From NCBI GenBank assembly GCA_030835305.1, contig JAURPJ010000053.1, positions 1 through 64,000 on the forward strand: a stretch of DNA of 64,000 nucleotides, given 5' to 3'. Both the position numbers and the translations under genes were made by a program. The notes below the pieces were generated by a model. It worked only from the letters and a program-made list of their open reading frames with translations. It was not told where the DNA came from and ran no database searches. The stretch is from Verrucomicrobiota bacterium (GTDB taxonomy: Bacteria > Verrucomicrobiota > Verrucomicrobiia > Verrucomicrobiales > Akkermansiaceae). Positions 45,039 to 57,337 of this stretch are shown one piece after another. Each line of letters opens with the position of its first letter. Within the stretch, counting starts at the first letter, position 1.

Positions 45039-46583
45039 ATGGAGTTCCCATTCAATTCACACACACTCAGTCTTTTCTGCGCCGCCTCCGTTTTTCTGGG
45101 GGCGTCCGCACCGGCCCAACAAGTCCCCGATCTCAAACCGGGTGACCACAAACCTTCCGCCGCTTACAAATGGCTCGATATCGTCCTCGAAGCTTCTGCG
45201 CGGGATGTCGAGCGCGTCGGTGCCATGCCCACCATCCTCTCCCGCCAGATGGCCATCCCCTGCACCGCCATGTTCAATGCCTGGGCCGCGTACGATGATA
45301 AAGCCGTTGGCACCGAACTCGGTGGAAAACTTCGTCGCCCCGCTGACGAGCGTACCTTGAAGAACAAGGAAACCGCCATCGCCTTCGCCATCTACCGCAC
45401 GGCCGTGGATCAACTCCCCCACTTCAAAGACTACCTCACCAGCGAAATGAAGAAGATGGGCTACGACCCCATGGACATGTCCATGGATCGCAAAACCCCC
45501 GTCGGCATAGGCAACACTGTAGCCAGGGTTCTTCTCAAGAATCGCCACCAGGATGGCGCCAACCAACTCGGCAACGAATCTGGCTCGGACGGCCAACCTT
45601 ACTCCGACTACACCATGTATCTTCCAGTCAACACTCCCGACAAAATCACCGACCCCGACCGCTGGCAGCCCATTCCCTTTGTCAATGACGACGGCACCAC
45701 CTTCGCCCCCGGCTTTCTGACTCCCCACTGGTATCGGGTCAAACCCTTCGGTCTCAAGGCCGCCGAACAGTTCCGCCCCGGTCCGCCTCCACTCGTTGGT
45801 GAAAACCAACTTCTCAAGGAAGTTCTCGAGTGCATCGACATGAACGCCTCACTCACACCCGAGCAAAAGGCGATTGTCGAATTCATGCGCGACGGCCCCC
45901 GCTCCACCGGCCAGTCCGGTCACTGGCTCCGCTTCGCAATGGCCGTTTCACAGCGCGACAAGAATGATCTCGACCGCGACGTAAAGCTCTTCTTCGCCGT
46001 CGGCAACACTGCCCTCGATGCCTTCATCGCCGCGTGGGATTCCAAACGCTACTACGACAGCTCCCGCCCTTGGACTCTGGTCCGCTACTATTTCTCCGGC
46101 AAAACCATCCAGGGATGGGCCGGTCCCGGCAAAGGGGTCATCAACATCCCCGGCGAGAATTGGCATCCCTACTCACCTGCAAACTTCGTCACCCCACCCT
46201 TCCCTGGGTACGTCTCCGGTCACTCAGCCGTCAGCGGCGCCTGCGCGCGTATGTTGAAGCACTTCACCGGTTCCGACCGCTGCGGCCTCATCGAGCCTCG
46301 CAAGGCCGGTGAGATCACCGAGCAAGGATTTAACTGCGAAAATATGCAGCGGCTGCACGGCAAGTCCCTTGCCGAGATGATCGGCGGCGATGCCCACAAA
46401 TCATGCGAGATCACCTTGCAACTTCCCACCTTCACCGAGGTCTCCGAGCTCGCCGGCATCTCCCGTGTCCTCGGCGGATACCACATCCAGGCAGACAACA
46501 TCGAAGGCCTCAAAATGGGACGCAGCGTCGCCGACTACCTCTGGCCCAAGGTTCAAAAATATATCAACGGCACCGCCAAATAA
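45039..46583 (+). CDS. vanadium-dependent haloperoxidase/PAP2-like exported protein
   Basis: A 514-residue protein with a signal peptide ('LSLFCAASVFLGASAPA'). The C-terminal half carries the vanadate/phosphate pocket of the family: 'RYYDSSRPWTLVRYY' with the first Arg, 'FPGYVSGHSAVSGACARML' (Ser-Gly-His motif with the catalytic His), and a C-terminal 'RVLGGYHIQADNIEGLKMG' with the third-block Arg and His. Related enzymes oxidise halides with peroxide or act as phosphatases; the length suggests the haloperoxidase type common in marine bacteria. A terminator and a LytTR regulator gene follow. Confidence 0.85.
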   Translation: MEFPFNSHTLSLFCAASVFLGASAPAQQVPDLKPGDHKPSAAYKWLDIVLEASARDVERVGAMPTILSRQMAIPCTAMFNAWAAYDDKAVGTELGGKLRRPADERTLKNKETAIAFAIYRTAVDQLPHFKDYLTSEMKKMGYDPMDMSMDRKTPVGIGNTVARVLLKNRHQDGANQLGNESGSDGQPYSDYTMYLPVNTPDKITDPDRWQPIPFVNDDGTTFAPGFLTPHWYRVKPFGLKAAEQFRPGPPPLVGENQLLKEVLECIDMNASLTPEQKAIVEFMRDGPRSTGQSGHWLRFAMAVSQRDKNDLDRDVKLFFAVGNTALDAFIAAWDSKRYYDSSRPWTLVRYYFSGKTIQGWAGPGKGVINIPGENWHPYSPANFVTPPFPGYVSGHSAVSGACARMLKHFTGSDRCGLIEPRKAGEITEQGFNCENMQRLHGKSLAEMIGGDAHKSCEITLQLPTFTEVSELAGISRVLGGYHIQADNIEGLKMGRSVADYLWPKVQKYINGTAK

Positions 46584-46595
46584 CCTCCCGGACCG

Positions 46596-46636
46596 AAAAT
46601 CCCTGTATCATCTTGCGACAATGCAGGGATTTTTTT
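46596..46636 (+). terminator. rho-independent terminator after the haloperoxidase gene
   Basis: AAAATCCCTG pairs with CAGGGATTTT around an 18-nt loop, and the 3' arm runs into seven T residues. Confidence 0.82.
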
Positions 46637-46678
46637 GCCTTCATCATTCAGCCTTCAGCCCTCAGAATCATTCCGAGG

Positions 46679-47362
46679 ATGAAATATCTTGTAGTCGACG
46701 ATGATCCACTCACCTGCGACTTGGTTGAAAACTACCTCAACCAAATCGGGGGCATCGACTACTGCCTCAAAGTCAATGACGGCTCCACAGCCCTTCACCT
46801 CCTCGCCGCCGAGACATTCGACGTGGTCTTTCTCGACCTTCAACTTCCCGGTATTGACGGAGTCTCCCTCCTCAAAGCACTCCCTCGAAACACATCGGTC
46901 GTCATCGTCAGTGCAAATGCCGACTTTGGTGCCGAAAGCTACCAGTTCGATGTCGTCGATTATCTGATCAAACCGCTCGAGTTCAGTCGCTTTGCCAAAG
47001 CCGTCCTTAAGCTCAAAAACCGCGCACCTGACGAAGCCGCTCCGCAAGAAGAAGCACTCTTCCTCAAGGACAACGCCACCATCCACCGCATCGACCTCGC
47101 CCGCCTTCTCTACATCGAATCGCAGGGCAACTATGCCTCCTTCATCTTCGAGGCCGAAAAGCCCGTCATGACCCTCATGACCTTGTCAAAGCTCATCACC
47201 CTTCTTCCCGAGAACTTCGTCCGCACCCACCGATCCTTTATCGTCAACCTGCGTGCCATCCGCCTGATCGAAGGCAACCAACTCGACCTTGGTATAACCA
47301 AACTCCCCATCGGAAAATCCTACCGTGATGATCTTCACGAAAAACTGAAGATCATCAACTGA
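46679..47362 (+). CDS. LytTR family response regulator
   Basis: A 227-residue two-domain regulator. The receiver has 'MKYLVVDDDPL' (acidic pocket), phospho-Asp53 ('VFLDLQLPGIDG') and Lys in 'VVDYLIKPLEF'. The C-terminal LytTR DNA-binding domain shows 'LLYIESQGNYASFIF', 'LPENFVRTHRSFIVNLRAI' and 'LPIGKSYRDDLHEKLKII'. ATG 46679 is preferred; the frame runs back into the previous gene without coding sense. No LytS-type kinase is adjacent; the hybrid kinase at 42291 is on the other strand. Confidence 0.92.
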   Translation: MKYLVVDDDPLTCDLVENYLNQIGGIDYCLKVNDGSTALHLLAAETFDVVFLDLQLPGIDGVSLLKALPRNTSVVIVSANADFGAESYQFDVVDYLIKPLEFSRFAKAVLKLKNRAPDEAAPQEEALFLKDNATIHRIDLARLLYIESQGNYASFIFEAEKPVMTLMTLSKLITLLPENFVRTHRSFIVNLRAIRLIEGNQLDLGITKLPIGKSYRDDLHEKLKIIN

Positions 47363-47397
47363 CCGGCCTGCGGAAAACTGCAAGACTTTCCCGCCTT

Positions 47398-50300
47398 CTA
47401 AAACTCCACCACCCGGAAGAACTGGCGACCAAGCCCCGGAACAGGATTGGGGAACGAATACGTCACCTCGTCACCGTCCGATTCCACACTATCATCGACT
47501 TCAAACGTCCATTCTTCTCCATCTGGAGAAGCATAAACGCCATAGACGCTTCCAGGTCGGGTATTCCAGGTCAGAGTGATACTGTCCAATTCACGATCGT
47601 AAACAAACGCGGTGATCTCCAAATCCTGAGTTCCTGCCTGCACGGTCGTCGCTGCAAGCGGAACCGGATAGAGACTTAACTTTGCGATTTGTCCTTCAAA
47701 CCCCGGCCAGGTTGTAGTCGCTCCGGGCAGACTGGAGAGTTGATTTTGCCGGTCACCACCGCGCCCCGCAGACCAACGTCCCAAACCAAGAGTGTCACCA
47801 CCGTCCCAACTGTTTCCATTCCATTCATCAGACGCCACGGCGGAAAATCCGGTCCCAAGATGAGTCACTCCCAGCGTCACCTGCCGGCCCGGCTCAAAGA
47901 CAGCTCGAAGCGTCAGATAATCGTCCGCACTAAATCCGGCCGGCCCATAGAGCGGTGCCAAGTCAACTCCCACTACCGCACCTCCATAAGGAGCTCCATT
48001 TGCATCGTTCACCCCTAAATAAAGCATGCTATCAATCAAGACGATTCCTTGCCCGTCCCCTGTTCCTCCCGATTCCCAGAGATACTGATGACCACCGAAA
48101 TCAGAGTCAGGGCTAAAGATAATCTCAATCGTTGCATTGCTCGTCGTTGTCGCGCCTCCAAAAAGCTCGAAAAGTGCATCCGGCGGGGTCGCCACCCCGA
48201 ATTGGGCGTTGGCCGTAAAGTCAACCGTTTGGGTCAAGCCGGTCTGCACTCCACCTGCTGCTGAGATTTCGACGACTACCGGTGCATTGACAGGATCAAG
48301 AACGGCCCCCGCAGGTGCTCCATCCGTCCCCATTGCCCAGCCGTCTCCACCAAAGCCTGTGCCCAGCGGCTCGTCATCAGCGCACCAAACACCCAAAGCT
48401 TCAGCCTGCGGAGAAGAGCCGGCATCCGTAGGATCACTTCCCGCCAGCGCCTCTGGTCCATCCGAAACACCATCACCATCACTGTCGGATGAAAAAGGAT
48501 TACTGCCCGGTTGGCCAAACGGATTGTCCGGATCATAGGCCAGATTGGGAATCTCAACTGAATCATTCAACCCGTCACGATCGGTATCAGCACTGCGTGG
48601 ACTCGTGCCAGTCGCAGTCGTAGAAACCCACACTCCATCGTCTGTCTCAACTCCATCGCTTAAGCCATCACCGTCAGTGTCCTCCAGAGTCGGGTTAGTT
48701 CCTGCTGCGAACTCCTGCAAGTTGGTCAATAGGTCACCATCACCATCGAGCGTAGCATCTCCAGCATCATCCGGACTCAGACCAAATTTCCTTTCCCAAG
48801 CATCGGGCAAGCCGTCGTTGTCAGCATCATCGATGACTTCGAGCGCATTATCAGCGGAAGCCAGAGCCGCCACATCGGTCGCCGTCAGGGCAAGATTCCA
48901 AAGGGACACTTCATCAATCTCACCCGTCACCCAGTGCGATCTCAGCGCGCGCTGGATTCCCCCAAGCGACGTGGTTGTCACGCTCGGCGAATAGAGGTCC
49001 ACCCACGTGAAACCAGTCGGATCAAGCACGCCATCGACATAGAGCGTGGCCTGATCACCGGCCACCACCCATGCAATGTGATGCCACGTTCCGTCGAGCG
49101 GGTTCGCGGTGGAATACTGATGATTTGGAGTCGTCCCCGTTGAGGACCGCAGGTAGAGATCCAAGCTATCATTCGTCCCGGCGTTGTGCGTCCCAATATT
49201 ATATAAACTCGTATTCTCACGCAGCGAGCCTTCCGAAAAAATCCGACGGTCATCTTGTCCTGTCCCCTTAACTTTCACCCACATCACAATTGAGTGCTCG
49301 GGATTACGTGAGATAGGGAGAAGATCACTCGCGGCCCCGCTCGTCCGGGAAAGCATCGTCTTCTCTGCTGCATCAAAACTCACCGCATTGCCATCCTGGC
49401 CCGGCACGAGAGCCGATTGGTCGAGGTTCGTCCCGATCAAATGGTAAAACCCAAACGCATCCGGAGCTTCCACTCCCGCACCGAGACGATTCAGAGGAAA
49501 ATACGCCACCAGAAACTCGCCCAAATCGGCACGGCTCGCCGCACTATTGAGGTCGGTCCCCATCGCGACTTCCACTCCGTCCACGACCCCGTCGTCGTCC
49601 GAATCCCGGTCCAGCGGATCACTCAACGGAGCATCATTAACCTCCGCTCCATCGGTTCGTCCATCGCCGTCGGTATCCGCCAGAAGAGGATTGGTTCCTG
49701 AGTATCCGGCCTCGGTGGGATCCGCCTCGACCCCATCGGTCAAACCATCATCGTCCGTATCATTTACAGTCGGGTTTGTCTCGGCTGCAAATTCCGCTTC
49801 ATCATTCAACCCGTCACCATCCGCGTCACCACCAGTCGATAACTCATCAAGATCGCCCGGAACATAGAGTTCCTCCCAAAAATCCGGCAAACCATCGTTG
49901 TCACTGTCGTTGCCCACCGGAACCCAACGGGTATTTGCATAAAAACGAAGCCCCTTCACCAAATTCAAAGTACCGGAGGTAAACGCCTCCGATGGGATCG
50001 TTCCGTTCGAACCACTCCCGGTCACTCCTCCCGCCGCACCTAGGCGTGCCCCGTCTCCCCCGGACCAATCGCCACCCGTTGTTCCGCCCTGTGTTGCCAC
50101 CACACCACCATCGACGATGATCGATAAAACCTGCTCTCCACTGCCATCATCAACGTCCACCGCGAAACCAACTTCGATCTCACCTCCATCCACCACCGGT
50201 TGAGGCAGGACATGACTGACGGTCACCAACGCAAGGCCAGCATTGCCAACACTTCTCACCACCAACGTATTCGGCGCTTCATAAACGAAAGAAGTCCCAA

Positions 50301-50568
50301 TCGTTCCCGCACCGGTCTCAAAAATTGTCTCACGTTCTCCTCCTGCCTTGTCCGTGAAGTCGACGTCTACTAAAAAGGTCGCATCTAATAGATCGGAAGT
50401 CGTCTCAAAGCCATCATTTCGCCCATTGAAAGTTGGGTGAGCTCCAACCGTGGACAAAACCAAAGTTGGAACCTCCGGCAAATCGATCGCGTCATCGGCC
50501 ATAGCCGGAAAAGTGAAAATCAGCACCATCGGAGCCACCACTGCGGTAAGGAAGATTGATTTTTTCAT
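47398..50568 (-). CDS. large secreted LamG / thrombospondin type-3 repeat protein
   Basis: A 1056-residue exported protein (signal 'SIFLTAVVAPMVLIFTFPAM' after ATG 50568). Two arrays of calcium-binding TSP3-like repeats occur ('DSDNDGLPDFWEE', 'DTDDDGLTDGVE', 'DTDGDGRTDGAEV'; then 'DADNDGLPDAWERKFG', 'DTDGDGLSDGVET'). Between them is a LamG/concanavalin domain ('NPEHSIVMWVKVKG', 'TWHHIAWVVAGDQATLYVDG'), and a second jelly-roll region comes near the C-terminus. It ends in 'GLGRQFFRVVEF', a C-terminus style repeated in this genome. It is probably an adhesin or carbohydrate-binding surface protein. The frame before ATG 50568 is open but lacks a signal. Confidence 0.88.
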   Translation of the reverse strand: MKKSIFLTAVVAPMVLIFTFPAMADDAIDLPEVPTLVLSTVGAHPTFNGRNDGFETTSDLLDATFLVDVDFTDKAGGERETIFETGAGTIGTSFVYEAPNTLVVRSVGNAGLALVTVSHVLPQPVVDGGEIEVGFAVDVDDGSGEQVLSIIVDGGVVATQGGTTGGDWSGGDGARLGAAGGVTGSGSNGTIPSEAFTSGTLNLVKGLRFYANTRWVPVGNDSDNDGLPDFWEELYVPGDLDELSTGGDADGDGLNDEAEFAAETNPTVNDTDDDGLTDGVEADPTEAGYSGTNPLLADTDGDGRTDGAEVNDAPLSDPLDRDSDDDGVVDGVEVAMGTDLNSAASRADLGEFLVAYFPLNRLGAGVEAPDAFGFYHLIGTNLDQSALVPGQDGNAVSFDAAEKTMLSRTSGAASDLLPISRNPEHSIVMWVKVKGTGQDDRRIFSEGSLRENTSLYNIGTHNAGTNDSLDLYLRSSTGTTPNHQYSTANPLDGTWHHIAWVVAGDQATLYVDGVLDPTGFTWVDLYSPSVTTTSLGGIQRALRSHWVTGEIDEVSLWNLALTATDVAALASADNALEVIDDADNDGLPDAWERKFGLSPDDAGDATLDGDGDLLTNLQEFAAGTNPTLEDTDGDGLSDGVETDDGVWVSTTATGTSPRSADTDRDGLNDSVEIPNLAYDPDNPFGQPGSNPFSSDSDGDGVSDGPEALAGSDPTDAGSSPQAEALGVWCADDEPLGTGFGGDGWAMGTDGAPAGAVLDPVNAPVVVEISAAGGVQTGLTQTVDFTANAQFGVATPPDALFELFGGATTTSNATIEIIFSPDSDFGGHQYLWESGGTGDGQGIVLIDSMLYLGVNDANGAPYGGAVVGVDLAPLYGPAGFSADDYLTLRAVFEPGRQVTLGVTHLGTGFSAVASDEWNGNSWDGGDTLGLGRWSAGRGGDRQNQLSSLPGATTTWPGFEGQIAKLSLYPVPLAATTVQAGTQDLEITAFVYDRELDSITLTWNTRPGSVYGVYASPDGEEWTFEVDDSVESDGDEVTYSFPNPVPGLGRQFFRVVEF

Positions 50569-50737
50569 TGTGTGTGTTGTGTGGAAATTCGGTGACCAAC
50601 AGCCGCCGGAATATGGATCGAGAGAAAACACAAACGCTTCCTTGCCCGAGTCCGGCAGAGGATAGGTGGTCAGAATAAATCCGTCAATGGAGAAGGGAAA
50701 GACAGGGCGATCAGGCTAGGGAAAGGATGGATTATCG

Positions 50738-51222
50738 TTACATGTAGTTGAGCATTGCTTGGCTACGTTTTCGCGGAAGCGATTTGATCGTCGAGTGATC
50801 TTGATTCAAGAGGTTGAGCACAATTCTTCTATCCGTGCCCAAATACTTTGCGGCATTGCCTGCCCGGGTTTTGTTCGCGTCTTCACGGAAGGTGGTGTTG
50901 AGCTGACAGTGACAGTTATTTTCAATCTGCCAATGAGCCCGGATGAGATCTCGTAGTTCTTTGGCATCTGCTCCAAGGCTGCTGAGGTAGTAGCGCTTTT
51001 CGGGACGCTGACTCGGCTCGTTTTTCAGGTGGTCCGGTTCTCGACGATAACCAGGCTTTTCGAACCAGCCCACCTGCCACGAACCCCGGGGTTCATCCAG
51101 TCGAGGCGATCGGCGGCGACAATACTGCACAGGGTTTGGCGTCCGTGATCAGTTTCGTAGTCCTGATGGAGACTTATACCACAATTTATTGTGCTTTCCC
51201 TAGCCTGATTGCACTGGGTCAA
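50738..51222 (-). pseudogene. ISAs1-family transposase remnant
   Basis: Two overlapping minus-strand frames hold the C-terminal third of an ISAs1 transposase. The first has 'DYETDHGRQTLCSIVAADRL' and 'AGSKSLVIVENRTT'; the second, after a frameshift near 51030-51100, has 'EKRYYLSSLGADAKELRDLI', 'RAHWQIENNCHCQLNTTFRE' and 'RRIVLNLLNQDHS'. The N-terminus with the first catalytic Asp is missing, and no inverted repeats are apparent. It is an old, inactive fragment between the LamG gene and queA. Confidence 0.8.
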
Positions 51223-51527
51223 ACCTAATCCTGCTCCTTCACACGTTCTTGATCAAACGAACCCGACTCTCGATATCATCGCTTTCCACCCGATTGCACC
51301 CATCGACGGCTCAATGGCTCTTTATGTTCCATTGATCAGCTATAACAAACAGCCTGACGGGTATGGCCGATGCAAAAGGCACGCCCCTTAAATCGACAAG
51401 AGTTCCACAACAAAAAATCCACCGGCCAAAACAATCCCTGCCAGCAAACTGCCAACCACTGTGCCCGGCCTCAAACAATTTCCCGTCCTTGCAGAATCGA
51501 CAACATACGTCAAAGCTCCCTCCGGAC
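51223..51527. other. region upstream of queA, no gene assigned
   Basis: About 300 bp with scattered short frames on both strands and no recognisable protein. It contains a weak inverted pair (TCAATGG...CCATTGA, about 51310-51337) with unknown role. The queA promoter should lie here. Confidence 0.35.
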
Positions 51528-52499
51528 ATGCGCACCACTGACTTTCACTACGACCTTCCACCGGAACTCATTGCCTCCCGCCCGCTCGCAGACCGGGCCT
51601 CGTCACGCATGATGCTCGTTAATCGGGCCACCGGCGAAATTTCACACCACCACTTCAGCGACTTCGCCGACCTCCTCCCACCCGATCATCTCCTCGTTCT
51701 CAACGACACCAAGGTCATCCCGGCCCGCCTCTTTTCGAATGATGGCAAAATTGAGCTGATCCGCACCGATGCCCCCGACCCCAACCACTGGTGGTGCCTA
51801 GTTCGACCTGGAAAAAAAATGCGGGACGGTCGCAGTGTGGAGGTTGGCAAAAGTACCGGAACCGTGGTGCAAACCAATGACAAAGGCGAGCGCCTCATCA
51901 AATGGGACACCCTTCCCGACCTCGATGAACACGGCCACCTCGCTCTCCCTCACTACATGGGGCGCGAGCCCGATAAGGCCGACCGTGATCGCTACCAAAC
52001 CGTCTACGCCAAAGAAGAAGGAGCCATCGCAGCCCCCACCGCCGGCCTTCATTTTACGCCCGAACTCCTCTCTAAACTCGATCACACCTTTCTCACCCTG
52101 CACGTCGGCGTGGGCACCTTTCGCCCCGTGAAAGCCGAGGACCCGCGCGAGCACGACATGCATTCCGAGCGATACGTCCTCAGCGAGGAAGCCGCCACCA
52201 AAATGCAGGCCGCAAAAAAAATCGCCGCCGTGGGCACTACCGTGACCCGTGTCCTAGAACACCTCGCCCGCGACAGCAAGATCGAAGCCTGCCACGGCGA
52301 GACGGATATCTTCATTTTTCCTCCCCACGAATTTAAAGCGATTAACGCACTGCAAACCAACTTCCACCTCCCCTGCAGCACCCTCATGATGCTCGTCTCC
52401 GCTTTCGCCACCCGTGAACTCATTATGGAAGCCTACGCCAAAGCGGTTGAAGAAAAATACCGCTTCTACTCCTACGGCGACTGTATGTTGATTGTTTAA
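51528..52499 (+). CDS. queA: S-adenosylmethionine:tRNA ribosyltransferase-isomerase
   Basis: A 323-residue QueA, transferring the ribosyl part of SAM to 7-aminomethyl-7-deazaguanine in tRNA to make epoxyqueuosine. Family blocks: 'DFHYDLPPELIASRPLADRA', 'HLLVLNDTKVIPARLF', 'YAKEEGAIAAPTAGLHFTPE', 'HVGVGTFRPVKAED' and 'FHLPCSTLMMLVSAFA'. It is at the short end of the family (~320-360). ATG 51528 gives the standard M-R-T-T-D-F-H-Y start; the frame upstream has no homology. Confidence 0.96.
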   Translation: MRTTDFHYDLPPELIASRPLADRASSRMMLVNRATGEISHHHFSDFADLLPPDHLLVLNDTKVIPARLFSNDGKIELIRTDAPDPNHWWCLVRPGKKMRDGRSVEVGKSTGTVVQTNDKGERLIKWDTLPDLDEHGHLALPHYMGREPDKADRDRYQTVYAKEEGAIAAPTAGLHFTPELLSKLDHTFLTLHVGVGTFRPVKAEDPREHDMHSERYVLSEEAATKMQAAKKIAAVGTTVTRVLEHLARDSKIEACHGETDIFIFPPHEFKAINALQTNFHLPCSTLMMLVSAFATRELIMEAYAKAVEEKYRFYSYGDCMLIV

Positions 52500-52598
52500 C
52501 TTCCAGCAAGTCCCGGCCCCGGTTACTTTGCTAAAATGACCATAGCACGACTCTCGCTTTTCTTTTGCTCACTCAGCGGCTTCCCCTAAAGTCTCCGT

Positions 52599-55249
<2,651 letters not shown>

Positions 55250-55253
<4 letters not shown>

Positions 55254-55865
55254 CATGCTGTCCTTTTGCGGAAAAAGGCGAGCAAGGCCTCACCAAACAA
55301 CACCGCCAGCCCGCTTGAAGGCTCCGGCACATTCCGGTATCCCACGATCCCGATTCCATTGATCGCCGTGGAGCCACTTCCTGTCGACGGACCGGCAATC
55401 AGCGAAAACACCAGCGTCATCAGCCCCGGGTAGCGGAGGTAATTCTCATCATTAGAAACCTGGCTGTAAAGATAACCCGAGGCACCGGCACCGTATCCAA
55501 GTGCATACTCCTGATGCATCAAAGTCGCAATTGGATCGGGGGAGCCTACCCGGGTAATCAAGCATGGATTGGGATGACTCATTCCCTGATCACTGTAAGT
55601 GTAGAGATCATAGTAATCCCCTCCCAAAGCCGGCAAATTCAGCGTCCCGACCTGAAAGGTCGCCTGCTGGACAGAACCAGCGGCATCAACAAAACCTGTG
55701 ATATAGCCCGCTATCATATCCTCGTCCGGATTGGCGTAGGTTAATTCATAGTCTCCGGCCGTGGTGGTTCGAATCTTCGGCTTGCCCCACTTCGCTTCAT
55801 AATAAGCCGGGGATCGTAGGAACCCCGAAGGTAGCCATCAAAGGGAACCAAAAAGTAAATTTCAT
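55250..55865 (-). pseudogene. frameshifted PEP-CTERM protein
   Basis: ATG 55865 (minus) opens a signal peptide 'MKFTFWFPLMATFGVPTIPG'. After that the frame stops, but a second frame carries on directly with 'YYEAKWGKPKIRTTTAGDYE', 'LTYANPDEDMIAGYITGFVD' and a long open body ending in a PEP-CTERM tail ('NVPEPSSGLAVLFGEALL' then F-F-R-K-R-T). One small indel near 55800-55815 separates signal peptide and body. Without it the product would be a ~200-residue exosortase-sorted protein. Read alone, the body starts at ATG 55717. It overlaps the SNF2 stop by 4 bp. Confidence 0.7.
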
Positions 55866-55921
55866 CGACGTCCTTCTGAACAAAATTCCCCCGTCATCGC
55901 TAATCAAATTGTGCTAGACTC

Positions 55922-56533
55922 ATGCACGCTTTGAGCACCTTTCTAATTCCCTCGGAAAACCTCCTCCCGCACGATGGCGAGGCCATCAATCACGGACCCA
56001 TCTTTTCGAAGCCCGAGGCAGATCAAATCTTCGACCAGCTCTTCAGCGAAATCCCCTGGCGAAACGATGTCGTCAAGATGTTCGGCAAAATCATCACCAC
56101 CGCCCGCAAGGTCGCCTGGATTGGCGATGACGGTCTCAGTTACAAATACTCCGGAGCCACCAAACAACCACTTCCCTGGACGAGCCTTTTACATTCCCTG
56201 AAGTCCAGTCTTGAACCCCGCCTCGGCGAATCCTTCAATTCATGCCTCCTCAACCTCTATCACGATGGCAACGAAGGCATGTCCTGGCATCGCGATAACG
56301 AATCATCCATCGTTTCAAACTCCACCATCGCCTGCCTGAGTTTCGGCGCCGAGCGAAGATTCCACTTCAAACACACCACAACCAAGGAGCTCATTTCCAC
56401 CGAACTCGAAAACGGAAGCCTTCTTGTCATGGGCGGTGAAATCCAGACCCACTGGCTTCACGCCCTCCCTAAGAGCAAAAAAATCACCGCTCCCCGTATC
56501 AGCCTGACCTTCAGGCAGATGAAGACCTCATAA
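55922..56533 (+). CDS. AlkB-like 2-oxoglutarate/Fe(II) dioxygenase
   Basis: A 203-residue protein of the AlkB family, which repairs alkylated nucleic acids by oxidative demethylation. It has 'LLNLYHDGNEGMSWHRDNES' with the iron-binding His-x-Asp, 'ACLSFGAERRFHFKH', 'LENGSLLVMGGEIQTHWLHA' with the distal His, and 'APRISLTFRQM' with the two Arg that bind 2-oxoglutarate. It resembles the eukaryote-like ALKBH2/3 group common in marine bacteria. It appears to be a single gene. Confidence 0.93.
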   Translation: MHALSTFLIPSENLLPHDGEAINHGPIFSKPEADQIFDQLFSEIPWRNDVVKMFGKIITTARKVAWIGDDGLSYKYSGATKQPLPWTSLLHSLKSSLEPRLGESFNSCLLNLYHDGNEGMSWHRDNESSIVSNSTIACLSFGAERRFHFKHTTTKELISTELENGSLLVMGGEIQTHWLHALPKSKKITAPRISLTFRQMKTS

Positions 56534-56577
56534 ATTTATTTGGGATCCACCTTTGAAAAAAGATCCACTAACGCCGG

Positions 56578-57110
56578 TCAAGTACCACGATGACAAAGCA
56601 TGAGAATGGTGTCGCCGGCCAACAACTTGGTCTCCAGGCCCGGCCGATGGATTTGCCGACCGTCTTATCGAATGATCTTCACGATAAGGCATGCCGAAGA
56701 CCCCGTTATCTCCAGATCGGAAAGGGGACGATCAACAAGCCGGCATTCCGGAGAGACATCAAGCTCTTCAATCTGAGTCCCCAATTCAGCCAACTCATCT
56801 TGAATGTGTCCGGGCACTGAGCTTGATGAAAACATTAACCGCATCACTCGGGATCACTACCGCTTTTCGTAGAAACACGCTCGATCCTCGCATGACACAG
56901 CAAAATTTCGATGGTAGCATACCCTTCCATGTGAAGGTAGCCCAGCTTTTCAATTTTTTCGGACCGCCCTTCGTTGCTTTCGATCACGACGAAGGAGTAA
57001 CCAGCGGACGCGAGTTCGGTCGCCAGATTTGGCCGACTCGGCCGAAGCCACAGATGATAGAGTGCCTGCTTAAGGACTCTCGGAAACACCCGCATGCATT
57101 ACGCTCACCA
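56578..57110 (-). pseudogene. decayed RCK (TrkA-N/TrkA-C) domain protein
   Basis: Pieces of a K+ channel regulatory domain occur in order on the minus strand. Near 57040-57075 one frame reads 'HSIICGFGRVGQ' (the G-x-G-x-x-G loop). The next frame gives 'NLATELASAGYSFVVIESNE' and 'GYLHMEGYATIEILLCHARI', followed by another with 'QIEELDVSPECRLVDRPLSD' and 'LEITGSSACLIVKIIR'. An in-frame TAA then interrupts before 'DGRQIHRPGLETKLLAGDTI', ending at 56578. At least two frameshifts and one stop kill it. The channel transmembrane part is not found upstream. Confidence 0.7.
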
Positions 57111-57337
57111 AAGATCTCACCAGCCAAATCACCATCGAATTTACCGGCGTTTTGGAATGCTCCCCGGACCTATCCACACCTTTCACCCCGGTTCCCGGCG
57201 CAAGCTCCCCTTTTCTAATCTCGCCGGGTGCTCTTTCCCGCCAGTTCTTCCGGGTCTCACCAAACTAAACGTCCGACCCAAGGCAGCGGAAAAGTAATTT
57301 ACTACCGCTCCGGGATAGTCGATGTAAGGTCCCTGTG
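57111..57337. other. intergenic, nothing recognised
   Basis: Between the decayed RCK gene and the sugar isomerase gene I see no reliable gene or hairpin. Confidence 0.4.

Noticed and set aside
48450-49900. Apparent direct repeats at DNA level
   Set aside because: They encode the D-x-D-x-D-G calcium-binding repeats of the LamG/TSP3 protein and are too divergent to be a CRISPR or mobile repeat.
51311-51538. Cys-rich minus-strand protein upstream of queA
   Set aside because: No recognisable family, overlaps the queA start region, and frame quality is poor.
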